A stretch of 10,405 bases of DNA from an uncultured Collinsella sp. GTDB taxonomy: Bacteria; Actinomycetota; Coriobacteriia; Coriobacteriales; Coriobacteriaceae. Every line of letters starts with the position of its first letter. The stretch's first letter is position 1. This document shows positions 1-6,324 of the stretch, one piece after another. The position numbers were made by a program, and so were the translations under genes. The notes under the pieces were generated by a model. It was not told the DNA's origin. It worked only from the letters and a program-made list of their open reading frames with translations, and searched no databases. Where the stretch lies: contig CAAEOE010000065.1 of assembly GCA_900757505.1 (NCBI GenBank), positions 1-10,405 of the forward strand, in the 5' to 3' direction.

Positions 1-28
1 GGCCCCGCTTTGCGCTATACGCTATGCC

Positions 29-1786
29 CTACTCGGCATCCTCGACCTCATATGAATCCGCCTCGGCGGGCTCATCGTTTGTCTCCGTCGCAGCCCCGCG
101 CGCCTCATCAAACGCCGCCTTCATGGTCTTGTTACCCCAGGTGAGCTTGCGAATGGTAAGATCGTCGGCCTTCTTGTTGGCTAGGCGCAGATTGTTCTCG
201 GAGGACAGCAACGCCTCCTTGGTTTTCTGCAGATGGCTAATCGTCTTGTCGATCTCATCGATCGCCGTTTGGAACTTACGGCTCGCGATCTCGTAGTTGC
301 GGCCGAAGTCGTTCTTGAACTTTTCCATCTTGGCTTCGAAGTTCGTGACGTCGATATTCTGCTGTTTGTACTCCGCCAGCTCCTGCTTATAGCGAAGCGA
401 ACCCATGGCGGCGTTGCGAAGAAGCGTAATCATGGGAATGAAAAACTGCGGACGAATCACGTACATCTTCTCGTAGCGATAGCTCACGTCCACGATGCCG
501 GCATTGTAAAGCTCGCTCTCGGGCTCGAGCAGCGTGCAGAGCACCGCGTACTCACAGCCTTTTTGGCGACGATCGTGATCGAGTTTCTTAAAGAAGTCCT
601 CATTTTTATGCTTGGTCGCGGTCTCGTCGTTCTCGTTTTTCATCTCGAACATAATCGAAATGACCTCGTTGCCGCTCGCGTCGCACTCGCGGAAGATAAA
701 GTCGCCCTTGGTGCCCTCGGACGCATCGTTATCCTTCTCGAAGTACGCGTTAGGAAACGCCGTCATGCGCAGACGGTTAAACTCGGTCTCGCAGTGCTGC
801 TCAAGCGACTCGCCCACCATCTTGGTGGACAGACGAATCTTCATTTCCTTAAGGCGCTCAATCTCTTCGTCCTTGTAGCGGATCAACTCGTCGCTCACAC
901 GCTTGGCCTGCGCAAGCTCAAGCTCGTGGGCTGCCTTGGCCTGTTCCTCGCGAGAATCGCGCACCGCCAGCTCGCTCGTCAGTTTGGCACGCGCCTCATC
1001 ACGCTCACGCTCCGCCGCGGCGACCGCCTCCGATAGGTTCATTTTGGCCGTCAGCTCCTGTTCGCGCAGCTGGGCACGCAGGCCCTCGGCCTCTTGCTCG
1101 GACTGAGCCTTTGCGGCGGAAAACTTCTCTTGTACCTTCGCGCGATAGTCAGCAAGCGCGCGCTCGGCCTCGCTGCGAGCGGCATCGAGCTCACGCTGCG
1201 ACTCTGCCGCGGCAGCGGCAAGCGCCATCTCCTGGGCCTTGTCCGCAGCGGAGAGCTTTGCCTGTAGCTCAGCAATCTGAGCGTCGCGGGCGGACAGATC
1301 GTTTTGAGCGGCATTGCGCGCCGCCGACTCGGCAAGCTTTGCTTCGTCATCTTTGCGCCCAAGCTGCGCACGCAGGCTATCAATCTCACGCTGGAGTTCG
1401 GCATTCTCTTTTTGAGCATTGGCTCGTGCCTCAACCGCCGCGCGCTGGCTTGCACTCTCGCGCTCTGCGGCAGCGCCCTCGAGCTTAGCGCGCAGCTCGG
1501 CAAGCTCAGCATCGCGCTTGGCAACCTCTTGCGCCAGTTTCTGATCCGCAGTGTTCTTCTGCTCGACAAGCTGGGCATTGCGCTGAGACTCTGCCTGTTG
1601 CAAGGCAGCCGTCGAACGCGAGCGCTCAAGCTCCAGCGCCTGCTCACCCTCACGCTGGACTGCCTTCACACGCTCATCCAGGTCGCGCGAGAACTCGGCA
1701 TCGCGCACCTGCTTGACGATATCCGCATAGCCGGATGCATCGACCTTAAAAACTTCGCCGCAATGCGGGCACTTGATCTCGTTCAT
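29..1786 (-). CDS. DUF2130 coiled-coil protein with zinc-ribbon-like N-terminus
   Basis: 585 residues. The N-terminus has a CPHC pair (C6, C9) in a zinc-ribbon-like start. Residues about 30-315 are a long Ala/Glu/Arg/Gln-rich heptad region, predicted coiled coil. Residues about 316-550 match the DUF2130 family as I know it: MVGESLEQHCE at about 323-333, GDFIF at 361-365, FEMKNEND at 380-387, then a further helical stretch at 465-550. D362 with E381-x-K383 is the spacing of a PD-(D/E)XK nuclease core, so a nuclease-like fold is an inference. The C-terminal tail (565-585) is very acidic. There is no signal peptide or membrane segment, so it is probably cytosolic. The start is ATG at 1786, preceded by GAGGAG five bases upstream. 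It stands alone: the next minus-strand unit ends at a terminator upstream of it. Biological function is unknown. Family call is confident; nuclease activity is not shown. Confidence 0.9.
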   Translation of the reverse strand: MNEIKCPHCGEVFKVDASGYADIVKQVRDAEFSRDLDERVKAVQREGEQALELERSRSTAALQQAESQRNAQLVEQKNTADQKLAQEVAKRDAELAELRAKLEGAAAERESASQRAAVEARANAQKENAELQREIDSLRAQLGRKDDEAKLAESAARNAAQNDLSARDAQIAELQAKLSAADKAQEMALAAAAAESQRELDAARSEAERALADYRAKVQEKFSAAKAQSEQEAEGLRAQLREQELTAKMNLSEAVAAAERERDEARAKLTSELAVRDSREEQAKAAHELELAQAKRVSDELIRYKDEEIERLKEMKIRLSTKMVGESLEQHCETEFNRLRMTAFPNAYFEKDNDASEGTKGDFIFRECDASGNEVISIMFEMKNENDETATKHKNEDFFKKLDHDRRQKGCEYAVLCTLLEPESELYNAGIVDVSYRYEKMYVIRPQFFIPMITLLRNAAMGSLRYKQELAEYKQQNIDVTNFEAKMEKFKNDFGRNYEIASRKFQTAIDEIDKTISHLQKTKEALLSSENNLRLANKKADDLTIRKLTWGNKTMKAAFDEARGAATETNDEPAEADSYEVEDAE

Positions 1787-1844
1787 AGCAGCTCCTCGAT
1801 GGACGCAAATATCAACCGGCTACACTCTACCGCGCCGCGCGGAC

Positions 1845-1879
1845 AAAAAAGGCGCCGCCGCCATAATGGCAACGGCGCC
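1845..1879 (-). terminator. Rho-independent terminator of the HIRAN/phosphoesterase unit
   Basis: Read on the minus strand, the arm GGCGCCG pairs with CGGCGCC (outer 7 bp). A two-by-two internal loop and an inner GCCA/TGGC stem follow, and then directly six T (1850-1845). This is a classic intrinsic terminator for transcripts coming from the phosphoesterase gene. It lies 57 bases beyond that gene's stop codon, after the 1882-1918 palindrome. Confidence 0.85.
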
Positions 1880-1881
1880 AG

Positions 1882-1918
1882 AACCACCACAAAGGTGCCT
1901 GTCCCCTTTGTGGTGGTT
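1882..1918. repeat. REP-like 14-bp inverted repeat with GTGCCTGTCCCC core
   Basis: Perfect 14-bp arms AACCACCACAAAGG (1882-1895) and CCTTTGTGGTGGTT (1905-1918) enclose a 9-base loop. The minus-strand core reads GGGGACAGGCACC, a motif I recall from short palindromic intergenic repeats of many bacteria; no search was done. The TGTGGTGGTT of the right arm (1909-1918) is repeated directly at 1921-1930, two bases later. Together they fill the gap between the phosphoesterase stop codon and the terminator. Confidence 0.75.
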
Positions 1919-1936
1919 TGTGTGGTGGTTCGAGCA

Positions 1937-2482
1937 TTACAGTCCAAAGAAGCCCAGGATTTGATCCCGACTTACGGGCTTGTACTTGTTGGCATCGAGA
2001 CCGACATCGTAGCGAAAGATAGGGCGTTCGCGGTCGCGGTTGCGCACGTTGGTGCGGTCTCCTCTGCTGTGGATATGCCCGTGTAGCATGATGGCGCCAC
2101 GCGCCTTACCATTCCAGCTGAGCATGGGGTAATGGCTCATCACCAGACGATGGCCCTTGGCATAGCCGGGAGCAATCTCCAGGTAATCGCGCACGTCTTC
2201 CCAAATCTGCGGGGTGTCGGGATCTTCCCAGTCGCCGTCATGGTTACCGCGGATGAGCGTCACGTTCTGGCATTCGATACGCTCGCGCAGGCGCACCGCC
2301 TCCGCCAGGGGCAAACGATAGGTAAAGTCACCCAGAATATAGAGGCGGTCGTCCGCAGCCACGCACTCATTGATGGCATCGATGACCTTGCGGTTCATCT
2401 CCTCGACCGAATCAAACGGCCGATCCATGTCGTGCAAGATATTCGTATCGCCCAGGTGCAGGTCGGCGGTAAACCACATCAT
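1937..2482 (-). CDS. calcineurin-like metallophosphoesterase
   Basis: 181 residues from the chosen start. All signature motifs of the calcineurin-like phosphoesterase family are present in order: D7-x-H9 in TADLHLGD, GD at 51-52, GNHD at 79-82, SHYP at 116-119 (H117) and GHIH at 135-138. These residues hold a two-metal centre that hydrolyses phosphate mono- or diesters. The substrate cannot be read from sequence. The protein is short, single-domain and cytosolic. I chose the ATG at 2482 because AGGA lies eight bases before it and members of the family commonly begin M-x-x-F-T-A-D. The in-frame ATG at 2497 has no Shine-Dalgarno and would add only five residues. It is the last gene of a minus-strand unit, 66 bases after the small charged protein, and is followed by a terminator. 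Confidence 0.93.
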   Translation of the reverse strand: MMWFTADLHLGDTNILHDMDRPFDSVEEMNRKVIDAINECVAADDRLYILGDFTYRLPLAEAVRLRERIECQNVTLIRGNHDGDWEDPDTPQIWEDVRDYLEIAPGYAKGHRLVMSHYPMLSWNGKARGAIMLHGHIHSRGDRTNVRNRDRERPIFRYDVGLDANKYKPVSRDQILGFFGL

Positions 2483-2548
2483 CGTCTGTGTCCTCATTTC
2501 GCAACGCGTCTAACACGTGCCTAGTATACAGACGCTCTGGCGCGTCGG

Positions 2549-2728
2549 TTAGCCAAAGAGCCCGCCGAACAGACCTCGACGGCGTTTGTCTTGCTTTTTC
2601 GAAGCGTCACCCTGAGTTTTCTTGCCCTGCCGTTTCCTACGATCCTGCTCCAACTCATCGTCATCGAGTAGCAGATCCCACTCAAACGAATCGTCTGTCA
2701 GATTGAATAGGTCGTCGTCATCAAACAT
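2549..2728 (-). CDS. small charged protein of 59 residues, unknown function
   Basis: ATG at 2728 is preceded by a near-perfect Shine-Dalgarno (GGGAGG, five bases away) and the frame stays open to TAA at 2549. The 59-residue product has a strongly acidic first half (MFDDDDLFNLTDD..., Asp/Glu-rich to about residue 29) and a strongly basic second half (Lys/Arg/Gln-rich, 30-51). It ends RRRGLFGGLFG. There is no membrane segment and no known domain that I recognise. The gene starts 18 bases after the HIRAN gene and lies 66 bases before the phosphoesterase gene, so it is probably cotranscribed with both. The opposite charges suggest self-association or binding to a nucleic acid or protein partner, but that is speculation. 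It is shorter than many gene finders accept, so it may be missing from annotations. Confidence 0.75.
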   Translation of the reverse strand: MFDDDDLFNLTDDSFEWDLLLDDDELEQDRRKRQGKKTQGDASKKQDKRRRGLFGGLFG

Positions 2729-2746
2729 GGCCGCCTCCCTTGCCGA

Positions 2747-3073
2747 CTAGCGAGCATCCACCACATAGAGGCCAACGCGCACCTGGTGCCACGGGCTGCG
2801 CTCGGGAGCAACCTGTTGCACGCGGGCCTCAAATACGTCCTCGTGGCCGTAATACATCATCAAGGACAGTGGGCCGACCTCGTTTCCCGGAACATAGCCA
2901 AGCTTGGTGTTGCCGTAATAAATCGCAACCGCCTCAGGGTCATGGGGATTATCGCGCTCGGCACACAGCGTCAGCTTATCGCCCGCTTTAAGATCGCCCA
3001 AGACCAAGGCGCCATCGGCATACTGAAATCCTGCAATGTGAAATGACAGAAGAACACGCGAAGGCTCGTACAT
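2747..3073 (-). CDS. stand-alone HIRAN-domain protein
   Basis: 108 residues that are almost wholly one HIRAN domain. The hydrophobic start with IAGFQY (13-18) is followed by L-x-x-G-D-K-L (28-34), the ER-DNPHDPEAVAI block (39-51) and KLGYVP (57-62). These are the conserved positions of HIRAN as known from SNF2-type helicases and from small bacterial proteins, where the domain is thought to recognise damaged DNA or stalled forks (in HLTF it binds 3' single-stranded ends). Here no helicase or nuclease is fused to it. The start is ATG at 3073 with GAGGAG five bases upstream; the same 14 bases, GAGGAGCTGCTATG, precede the DUF2130 gene. It is the first gene of the unit that continues with the 59-residue protein and the phosphoesterase. 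The cellular role is unknown. Confidence 0.82.
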   Translation of the reverse strand: MYEPSRVLLSFHIAGFQYADGALVLGDLKAGDKLTLCAERDNPHDPEAVAIYYGNTKLGYVPGNEVGPLSLMMYYGHEDVFEARVQQVAPERSPWHQVRVGLYVVDAR

Positions 3074-3278
3074 AGCAGCTCCTCTAACGGCCGGATAAAC
3101 CGGTGTGTAACCTTATTGAGAAGTCTACGGTCCCGTGCGGACACAAATACATCCTGTCTGCGTCCTTCAATCGTTTGCCTCAACACTTGCGTGACAGAAC
3201 GCTTGCAGATAAGATAGGAACACGGATGGCACCCGTTGCCGCGGGTCTTGCCAACTCCGATACACGTTTTCATCGTGA

Positions 3279-3316
3279 GAAGTGGCCGTCTTCGCTTACG
3301 CGGGGGCGGCTATTTC
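3279..3316 (+). ncRNA. strand-specific 17-bp RNA hairpin, candidate part of an antisense RNA to the small toxin gene
   Basis: In plus-strand RNA, positions 3279-3295 pair with 3300-3316 over 17 continuous pairs around a UUAC loop, using five G-U pairs. In minus-strand RNA those five become A-C mismatches. The stem is therefore built for the plus strand, opposite to the small membrane peptide gene whose stop codon (3310-3312) it covers. A weak candidate promoter lies just upstream: TTGCCG 3236-3241, 17 bases, GATACA 3259-3264. The hairpin is seen directly; its being an RNA antitoxin is inferred from type I toxin-antitoxin loci. The rest of 3074-3278 shows nothing I can support. Confidence 0.45.
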
Positions 3317-3393
3317 ATTCGGCCGATAAACAGACCGAGTTCGATAGCCGCAATCAACAACGCCAATAACGAAATAACATCGCTTACGTTCAT
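3310..3393 (-). CDS. 27-residue membrane peptide resembling holin-like type I toxins
   Basis: ATG at 3393, stop TAG at 3310. The peptide begins MNVSDVISLLAL, has one hydrophobic helix (about residues 6-24, rich in Leu/Ile/Ala) and ends GRMK. This plan, a short polar start followed by one transmembrane helix and a basic tail, together with the V/Y-S/E-x-(I/L)SLL start, fits the putative holin-like toxin (Hol_Tox) peptides of Gram-positive bacteria as I recall them. Such peptides sit in the membrane and depolarise it when overproduced. A good Shine-Dalgarno (AAGGG) lies seven bases before the start, but it is paired in a hairpin (3400-3414). An opposite-strand hairpin overlaps the 3' end. The gene is far below usual length cut-offs. 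It may instead be a small regulatory membrane protein. Confidence 0.65.
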   Translation of the reverse strand: MNVSDVISLLALLIAAIELGLFIGRMK

Positions 3394-3399
3394 ACCAAA

Positions 3400-3414
3400 T
3401 CCCTTCTAAAGGGA
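3400..3414 (-). promoter_or_regulatory. hairpin that sequesters the Shine-Dalgarno of the 27-residue toxin-like gene
   Basis: In the minus-strand transcript, UCCCUU (3414-3409) can pair with AAGGGA (3405-3400) around a three-base loop. AAGGG is the ribosome binding site of the gene starting at 3393. Sequestered ribosome binding sites are a usual feature of type I toxin mRNAs. The palindrome is visible directly; the regulatory role is inferred. Confidence 0.5.
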
Positions 3415-3456
3415 GTTGGCCCATCCGTGCTCCATAACAGTAGTCTAACGCAAAAT

Positions 3457-3490
3457 GCAGGTAATAGGAACACTTGTTCGTATTACCTGC
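3457..3490 (-). terminator. hairpin terminator candidate after the aldehyde dehydrogenase gene
   Basis: Perfect 10-bp arms GCAGGTAATA (3457-3466) and TATTACCTGC (3481-3490), then a G-G mismatch and a GAAC/GTTC inner stem with a four-base loop. It starts eight bases beyond the stop codon of the aldehyde dehydrogenase (3499). On the minus strand it is followed by ATTTTG, a weak T-run. On the plus strand GCCCTTTTCT follows, so it could also end a plus-strand transcript coming from the toxin locus. Confidence 0.6.
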
Positions 3491-3498
3491 GCCCTTTT

Positions 3499-4878
3499 CT
3501 AATGCACAAACATGCGCACGAACTTGTGCTTCCAGCTTGCGTAAGGAGCATAGCGGAATGGCACGTCCAGCCACGTTGCCTTGTTCACGATGCTCTTCTT
3601 GTGGCTAAACGTATCGAAGCTCTCGCGTCCATGGTACTGCCCCATACCGCTCGCACCCATGCCACCAAAGCCCATATGGCTCGTAGCCAAGTGCATAATC
3701 GTGTCGTTGACGCAGCCGCCGCCAAAGGGCACGTAACGCACAAAGCGCTGCTGAACTGCGCGATCCTGGCTAAAGATATACAGGGCCAGCGGCGTCGGAC
3801 GATCCGCAATAAACGCTTCGGCCTCGTCTAGGCTCCCAAACGTCAGCACCGGCAAGATGGGACCGAAGATCTCCTCCTGCATCACGGCGTCATCGGGGGT
3901 CACGCCGTCCAAAATTGTCGGCTCGATCTTCAGCGAAGTCTCCCGCGCGGTGCCTCCAAGCACGACCTTATCGGGATCGATCAGCCCGCGCACGCGCGCA
4001 AAATGCTTGGCGTTGACGATATGCCCGTAATCCTCGTTATCGAGCGGATGCTCGCCAAACATACGGCGGACCTCTTCCTTGATGAGGCCCAGCAGCTCGT
4101 CGTGCACGCGCGTATCGACCAGCAGGTAGTCGGGCGCCACGCAGGTCTGCCCCACGTTGAGCCATTTGCCAAAGGCGATACGCCGTGCCGCGACCTTCAA
4201 GTTTGCCGTCGCATCCACGATGCAGGGGCTCTTGCCGCCCAGCTCAAGCGTCACGGGCGTGAGGTTTTTACTCGCGCGCTCCATAACGAGCTTGCCGACC
4301 GAAACGCTACCGGTAAAGAAGATCTTGTCCCAGCACTCATCGAGCAGCGCTTCGTTTTCGGCGCGCCCGCCCTCGACAACCGTCACCAGGCACGGATCAA
4401 ATGCCTCTTCACAGATTTGCTTGAGCACCGCGCTCGATGCCGGAGCATAGGCACTCGGCTTGATGACCACGGTATTGCCCGCGGCAAGGGCGCCGGCGAG
4501 CGGCTCGAGTGTTAGCAAAAACGGGTAGTTCCACGGAGCCATGATGAGCGTGACGCCATAGGGCACGGCTTGCGTTTTGCACACACTCACGGCGTTGGCA
4601 AGGTCACACGGACGCAGGCGCGGACGACTCCATCGAGCCACGTGAGCGATCTGATGACGAATCTCGGAAAGCGACGTGCCGATCTCGCACATATATGCCT
4701 CGTCATGCGACTTTCCCAAATCGGTCTTGAGTGCATGGGCAATATCGGCCTCGTGCGCCCGTACCGTATCGCGTAAACTCACGAGCGCGCGACGTCGAGC
4801 ATCGACATCAAACGTGGCGTGCGTCTTAAAGTAGGCGCGCTGATCGCCGACGATGCACGCAATTTCCTCGGTGTTCAT
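3499..4878 (-). CDS. NAD(P)-dependent aldehyde dehydrogenase, class 3-like
   Basis: 459 residues, the length of the short class 3-type aldehyde dehydrogenases (fatty or aromatic aldehyde type), which lack the N-terminal extension of the 500-residue classes. Visible catalytic features are APWNYPF with N117, VIKPS with K140 (cofactor binding), FFTGS at 187-191, LELGGKSP with the general base E212, NVGQTCVAPDY with the nucleophile C246, and EEIFGP at 335-340. It oxidises an aldehyde to the acid with NAD(P)+ and is probably soluble; the exact aldehyde cannot be told. ATG at 4878 is preceded by AGGAGG four bases away. It lies eight bases downstream of the iron-type alcohol dehydrogenase, so the two probably form one transcript that interconverts an alcohol, its aldehyde and the acid. 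Confidence 0.93.
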   Translation of the reverse strand: MNTEEIACIVGDQRAYFKTHATFDVDARRRALVSLRDTVRAHEADIAHALKTDLGKSHDEAYMCEIGTSLSEIRHQIAHVARWSRPRLRPCDLANAVSVCKTQAVPYGVTLIMAPWNYPFLLTLEPLAGALAAGNTVVIKPSAYAPASSAVLKQICEEAFDPCLVTVVEGGRAENEALLDECWDKIFFTGSVSVGKLVMERASKNLTPVTLELGGKSPCIVDATANLKVAARRIAFGKWLNVGQTCVAPDYLLVDTRVHDELLGLIKEEVRRMFGEHPLDNEDYGHIVNAKHFARVRGLIDPDKVVLGGTARETSLKIEPTILDGVTPDDAVMQEEIFGPILPVLTFGSLDEAEAFIADRPTPLALYIFSQDRAVQQRFVRYVPFGGGCVNDTIMHLATSHMGFGGMGASGMGQYHGRESFDTFSHKKSIVNKATWLDVPFRYAPYASWKHKFVRMFVH

Positions 4879-4886
4879 GGACCCTC

Positions 4887-6104
4887 CTAATTCTCGTCCT
4901 CAAACATACCACCTGCAACGACTTCGTACATATGCTCGAGCTCCAAGCGGTCCATTAGAAGCGGAACGGGGTATAGCGGATTGGCCTCGGCATCGGCATG
5001 GGCCGCCATTTGCGGAATATCGGAGCGGCGAATACCCGAGACATATTTGGGGATTCCCAGGGCCTCGTTCATGCGGTCGACCCAATCGATAAAGGCCTCG
5101 GCCGCAAGACTGTCCTGCGCGGTAGCCGGCGCAATGCCCGCCATGCGAGCAAGATCGGCAAGCTTGGGGGCGGCGTCACCATAAGCGCGAAGCATGTGCG
5201 GCAGGATGATCGCGTTGGCCAAACCGTGCGGAATCCCGTAACGCCCGCCCAGGCTGTGTGCGATTGCATGAACGTATCCAACATAGGAGCGCGTAAAGGC
5301 AACACCCGCCTTATACGCCGCCGAAAGCATATTGCGACGCGCACGCATGTTATCGCCATGCTCATAGGCCTCGAGCAAATTGTCATGGATGAGCTGGACC
5401 GCCTGACGCGCCATCTTACGCGTATAGGGCGTGGTGCTTCGCCCGATAAAGGCCTCGACGGCATGCGTCAGGGCGTCCATGCCCGTCTGCCCCGTAATGG
5501 AGGCGGGCAGACCGCGCGTAAACTCGGGGTCGTGCACCGCAAAGCGCGGGATGAGCACAAAGTCGTTAATGGGGTATTTGTAGTGCGTCCCGTCATCGGT
5601 AATTACCGCCGCAAGCGTGGCTTCGCTTCCCGTACCGGCGGTAGTGGGAACGGCGATGAGTAGCGGCAGGCGACGATGAATCCGCAGCAGGCCGCGCATC
5701 TTGTTGATGGGCTTGTTTGGCTGCGCAATGCGTGCGCCCACGCCCTTGGCACAGTCCATGGCCGAGCCACCGCCAAAGCCGATAATGGCCTGGCAGGCGC
5801 TCTCTCGATACAGGGACGCCGCTTCTTCCACGTTTGAAACCGTGGGGTTTGCACGCGTTTCGGCATAGACCGTAACGCCAATCCCCCTGGATGCGAGCGC
5901 CGTCTCGAGCGGTGCCGTGAGCCCCAGACGGGCAATGCCGGGATCCGTCACGATAAGGACCTTCTGGATCGAGCGCTTTTGAAGCACCGCGGGCACATCC
6001 TCGGCATGCTCTAAAATGCGCGGCTCGGTATAGGGCAGGATCGGCAATGCAATGCGAAAAACCGTCTGATATGTTCGGCACCAGGCACGACGGGCTAGAT
6101 GCAT
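4887..6104 (-). CDS. iron-containing alcohol dehydrogenase (group III)
   Basis: 405 residues, typical for the family. NAD(P)-binding GFGGGSAMD is at 109-117 and PTTAGTGSEAT at 153-163. The metal ligands expected by comparison with FucO-type enzymes are all present: D210 and H214 in GMDALTHAVEAF, H279 in YVHAIAH, and H293 in GIPHGLANAIILP. The enzyme would reduce an aldehyde to an alcohol or the reverse with NAD(P)H in the cytosol; the substrate is not readable. The start ATG at 6104 has AAGGAG eight bases before it. It heads a two-gene unit with the aldehyde dehydrogenase. Its leader contains a perfect palindrome (6123-6138) that fits a Rex redox-repressor site, which would suit a fermentation enzyme. 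The first 22 residues are less conserved and slightly basic, so a later start is possible but has no better ribosome site. Confidence 0.94.
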   Translation of the reverse strand: MHLARRAWCRTYQTVFRIALPILPYTEPRILEHAEDVPAVLQKRSIQKVLIVTDPGIARLGLTAPLETALASRGIGVTVYAETRANPTVSNVEEAASLYRESACQAIIGFGGGSAMDCAKGVGARIAQPNKPINKMRGLLRIHRRLPLLIAVPTTAGTGSEATLAAVITDDGTHYKYPINDFVLIPRFAVHDPEFTRGLPASITGQTGMDALTHAVEAFIGRSTTPYTRKMARQAVQLIHDNLLEAYEHGDNMRARRNMLSAAYKAGVAFTRSYVGYVHAIAHSLGGRYGIPHGLANAIILPHMLRAYGDAAPKLADLARMAGIAPATAQDSLAAEAFIDWVDRMNEALGIPKYVSGIRRSDIPQMAAHADAEANPLYPVPLLMDRLELEHMYEVVAGGMFEDEN

Positions 6105-6121
6105 AAAGGAAACTCCTTCAT

Positions 6122-6139
6122 TTGTTGATAGGTCAACAT
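6122..6139. promoter_or_regulatory. Rex-like operator candidate 1 in the adh leader
   Basis: TTGTTGA-TAGG-TCAACAT has the 7-4-7 layout of the Rex box of Gram-positives (TTGTTAA-N4-TTAACAA, from memory). It matches six of seven and five of seven bases, and its core TGTTGA/TCAACA is a perfect palindrome. It lies 18 bases before the alcohol dehydrogenase start codon, just upstream of the Shine-Dalgarno. A candidate -10 on the minus strand, TACAAT (6156-6151), without a good -35, would place the site at about +5 to +22. Rex senses NADH/NAD+ and often represses fermentative dehydrogenases. No rex gene is in the window. Confidence 0.5.
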
Positions 6140-6185
6140 TTGCTCGCCCGATTGTACTCAGCGGCGGTCAAAGACGGCCTGCCAA

Positions 6186-6203
6186 TCGTTAATCAATCAA
6201 CAT
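6186..6203. promoter_or_regulatory. Rex-like operator candidate 2, imperfect
   Basis: TCGTTAA-TCAA-TCAACAT repeats the 7-4-7 layout of the 6122 site 64 bases away, and its right half is identical to that site's. The left half matches six of seven bases of TTGTTAA but the palindrome is imperfect. It sits upstream of the adh promoter candidate and about 46 bases before the rubrerythrin promoter, so it could serve either gene. It may be chance in an AT-rich stretch. Confidence 0.3.
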
Positions 6204-6248
6204 CTTCATATCTCAAAATTGTTTTATTAAAAATCATTCCTAATAGGC

Positions 6249-6276
6249 TTCACATTTGGTTGCATTTATGGATAAT
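6249..6276 (+). promoter_or_regulatory. sigma-A-type promoter of the rubrerythrin gene
   Basis: -35 TTCACA (6249-6254), 16-base spacer, -10 GATAAT (6271-6276); each hexamer differs from consensus at one base. It predicts a transcript start near 6283 and an 80-base leader. A second, weaker pair (TTGTTT, 16 bases, TAATAG) lies about 30 bases upstream. TTAT-GG-ATAA overlaps the -10 and could be a regulator half-site, which is not claimed here. Confidence 0.6.
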
Positions 6277-6295
6277 AGAACTCGTCAAGACGCAC

Positions 6296-6324
6296 GTCCG
6301 GAGAGGGCCCTTACGGGACCGGAC
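6296..6324 (+). promoter_or_regulatory. leader hairpin upstream of the rubrerythrin gene
   Basis: GTCCGG (6296-6301) pairs perfectly with CCGGAC (6319-6324), and CCC (6308-6310) with GGG (6315-6317) around a TTAC loop. There is no T-run, so it is not a terminator. It starts about 13 bases into the predicted transcript, so it may stabilise the 5' end of a highly expressed mRNA. Confidence 0.4.

Noticed and set aside
233..1036. 267-codon open frame on the plus strand
   Set aside because: It mirrors the DUF2130 gene, with low-complexity Leu/Ala/Arg composition and no domain.
2483..2497. Upstream ATG start for the phosphoesterase
   Set aside because: There is no Shine-Dalgarno before 2497, while AGGA lies at the right distance before 2482.
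2971..3273. 100-codon minus-strand frame overlapping the HIRAN gene start
   Set aside because: It has no Shine-Dalgarno, overlaps the HIRAN gene out of frame, and its Cys- and Arg-rich product matches nothing.
3103..3369. 88-codon plus-strand frame opposite the toxin-like gene
   Set aside because: It has no ribosome site and crosses the strand-specific hairpin; the product has no recognisable feature.
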